Assembly (NCBI RefSeq): GCF_026212465.1
Contig: NC_080048.1
Coordinates: forward strand, 28,121,391 to 28,185,390
Reading direction: 5' to 3'
Length of the DNA stretch: 64,000 bases
Origin: Amaranthus tricolor
Lineage: Eukaryota; Streptophyta; Magnoliopsida; Caryophyllales; Amaranthaceae
Shown here: positions 63,221 to 64,000 of the stretch, in pieces
Layout of the letters: the number at the start of each line of letters is the position of its first letter
Numbering within the stretch: the first letter of the stretch is position 1
Notes under the pieces: model-generated
The model's database searches: none
What the model saw: only the letters and a program-made list of their open reading frames with translations
What the model was told of the DNA's origin: nothing
Position numbers and translations under genes: made by a program

Positions 63221-64000
63221 AAATAATATGCATGTGTGTAAGGGGAGTGATTTACGTAGTTACTCAAGTTTTTTTTTAATTTTTGCATGAATAGCTGACA
63301 TGAATAATTTGCGTGAATTATATTTATGATATAAAGTTACGTGAGTATGTGTATGCATGTTGATTTTTTTATGTTTTAAGGTTAAATATATTTTTAAGAA
63401 TTGAAAATTAATTTCAATTGCTTAATGTTATATTAAACACATAAAAAGGGGATTATTAAGTGTCTTTAATTATAAAGTACATTTAATAATTTTAGCTAAT
63501 TATATAGAATCAATTTTAAATTGCTTTGAGAAATTTACTTAAAAGAAAATTTTATGTATCTAGTCTCATTTTAACTATCATTTGGATGGAAGTTACAAAA
63601 CTCGTAATTGCACCCTTTAAAATTCTTTCCTTCACTCCACCTAACTCTGATTTCCCTATTTATTTTTCTCGTTTCCATCCTTATTTTGTCACTTTATTTT
63701 CCTAAGTAGTCATATCACATTTTTAATGTCTTCACATCACAAGTACTCCCTCTTTTATTAACCCTTGAGCTATCTCTTTCGCATCACAAAAATCGACAAC
63801 ACTTTTTTTATCTCCGAAAATCTAAAACCCTTTTTTTTATCATTCAAAGGTCTAACAATTGTACCCAAATGAAAAATCACTCGTCCTCCAAGAAAAGTCA
63901 ACAAAAATCCTCAAGAAAGTCTTTAAGACGCTATCATAAGCGCACAAATTTAAATTATATTTTACCCTATAAAAACTTGCTAAATATGTTAAGTGAAAAA
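63221..64000. other. Possible 3' LTR of the SIRE-like element; no gene
   Basis: Follows a purine-rich string near 63238. If it is an LTR it would start near TGATTTACG at 63248; without the 5' copy in the window this cannot be confirmed. No coding frames of note to the end. Confidence 0.4.

Overview
The window is nuclear DNA from a flowering plant, most probably a eudicot. It is AT-rich, has short spliced genes, a tau-class glutathione transferase, an FBD-type F-box fragment and plant-specific transposon families (TNP2 CACTA, Athila-like Ty3/gypsy, FAR1-type MULE, plant mobile domain). I could not fix the family or species by eye. Most of the 64 kb is transposable elements in several nested layers. 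Only one complete, ordinary host gene is visible: the two-exon GST at 43.7-45.8 kb.

Layout. 0-1.2 kb: 3' end of an F-box/FBD-like gene (+), followed by a TA/TG microsatellite. 2.6-3.7 kb: six C-terminal exons of a CDK-like protein kinase (-). 4.7-10.9 kb: a complete Ty1/copia element (-) with 532/533-bp LTRs and a perfect TGGAA duplication, but a broken gag and pol. 11.5-15.2 kb: hAT-derived sequence, including a degenerate TTF/DUF4371-type hAT transposase (+). 16.2-33.7 kb: a decayed Athila-like gypsy element whose 5' LTR was split twice, by a 3.7-kb non-autonomous LTR element (16411-20116) and by a 10.0-kb CACTA element (20735-30751). The CACTA element carries a TNP2 transposase gene and a second gene ending in a Ulp1-type protease. 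35.7-41.6 kb: a convergent pair, a MULE-type transposase followed by an OTU-protease domain (+) and a plant mobile domain gene (-). The second is split by a 676-bp non-autonomous hAT element with a perfect 8-bp duplication. 41.8-42.6 kb: a long AAT tract and a long GC-cored hairpin. 43.7-45.8 kb: the GST. 46.7-56.6 kb: remnants of a second CACTA-type element (-) with tandemly repeated exons, interrupted by a young Ty1/copia element (50449-55682) that has a 35-base G run at its polypurine tract. 57-63.2 kb: a degraded SIRE-like copia element split by a 2.8-kb solo-LTR-like insertion carrying a palindromic tandem array.

How the pieces relate. The nesting gives a relative order: the Athila LTR is older than both elements inside it, the hAT MITE is younger than the plant mobile domain gene, copia-2 is younger than the Transposase_24-type gene, and the solo LTR is younger than the SIRE-like element. 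Four element families carry Trp codons turned into stops by G-to-A, as expected from cytosine methylation and deamination in silenced DNA. The least expected features are the two ubiquitin/SUMO-type peptidases carried by unrelated transposons (Ulp1 in CACTA, OTU beside the MULE), the MULE-OTU/PMD convergent pair, and several structured repeats (the 42.5-kb hairpin, the 61-kb palindromic array, and the LTR-borne ORF at 19.2 kb).
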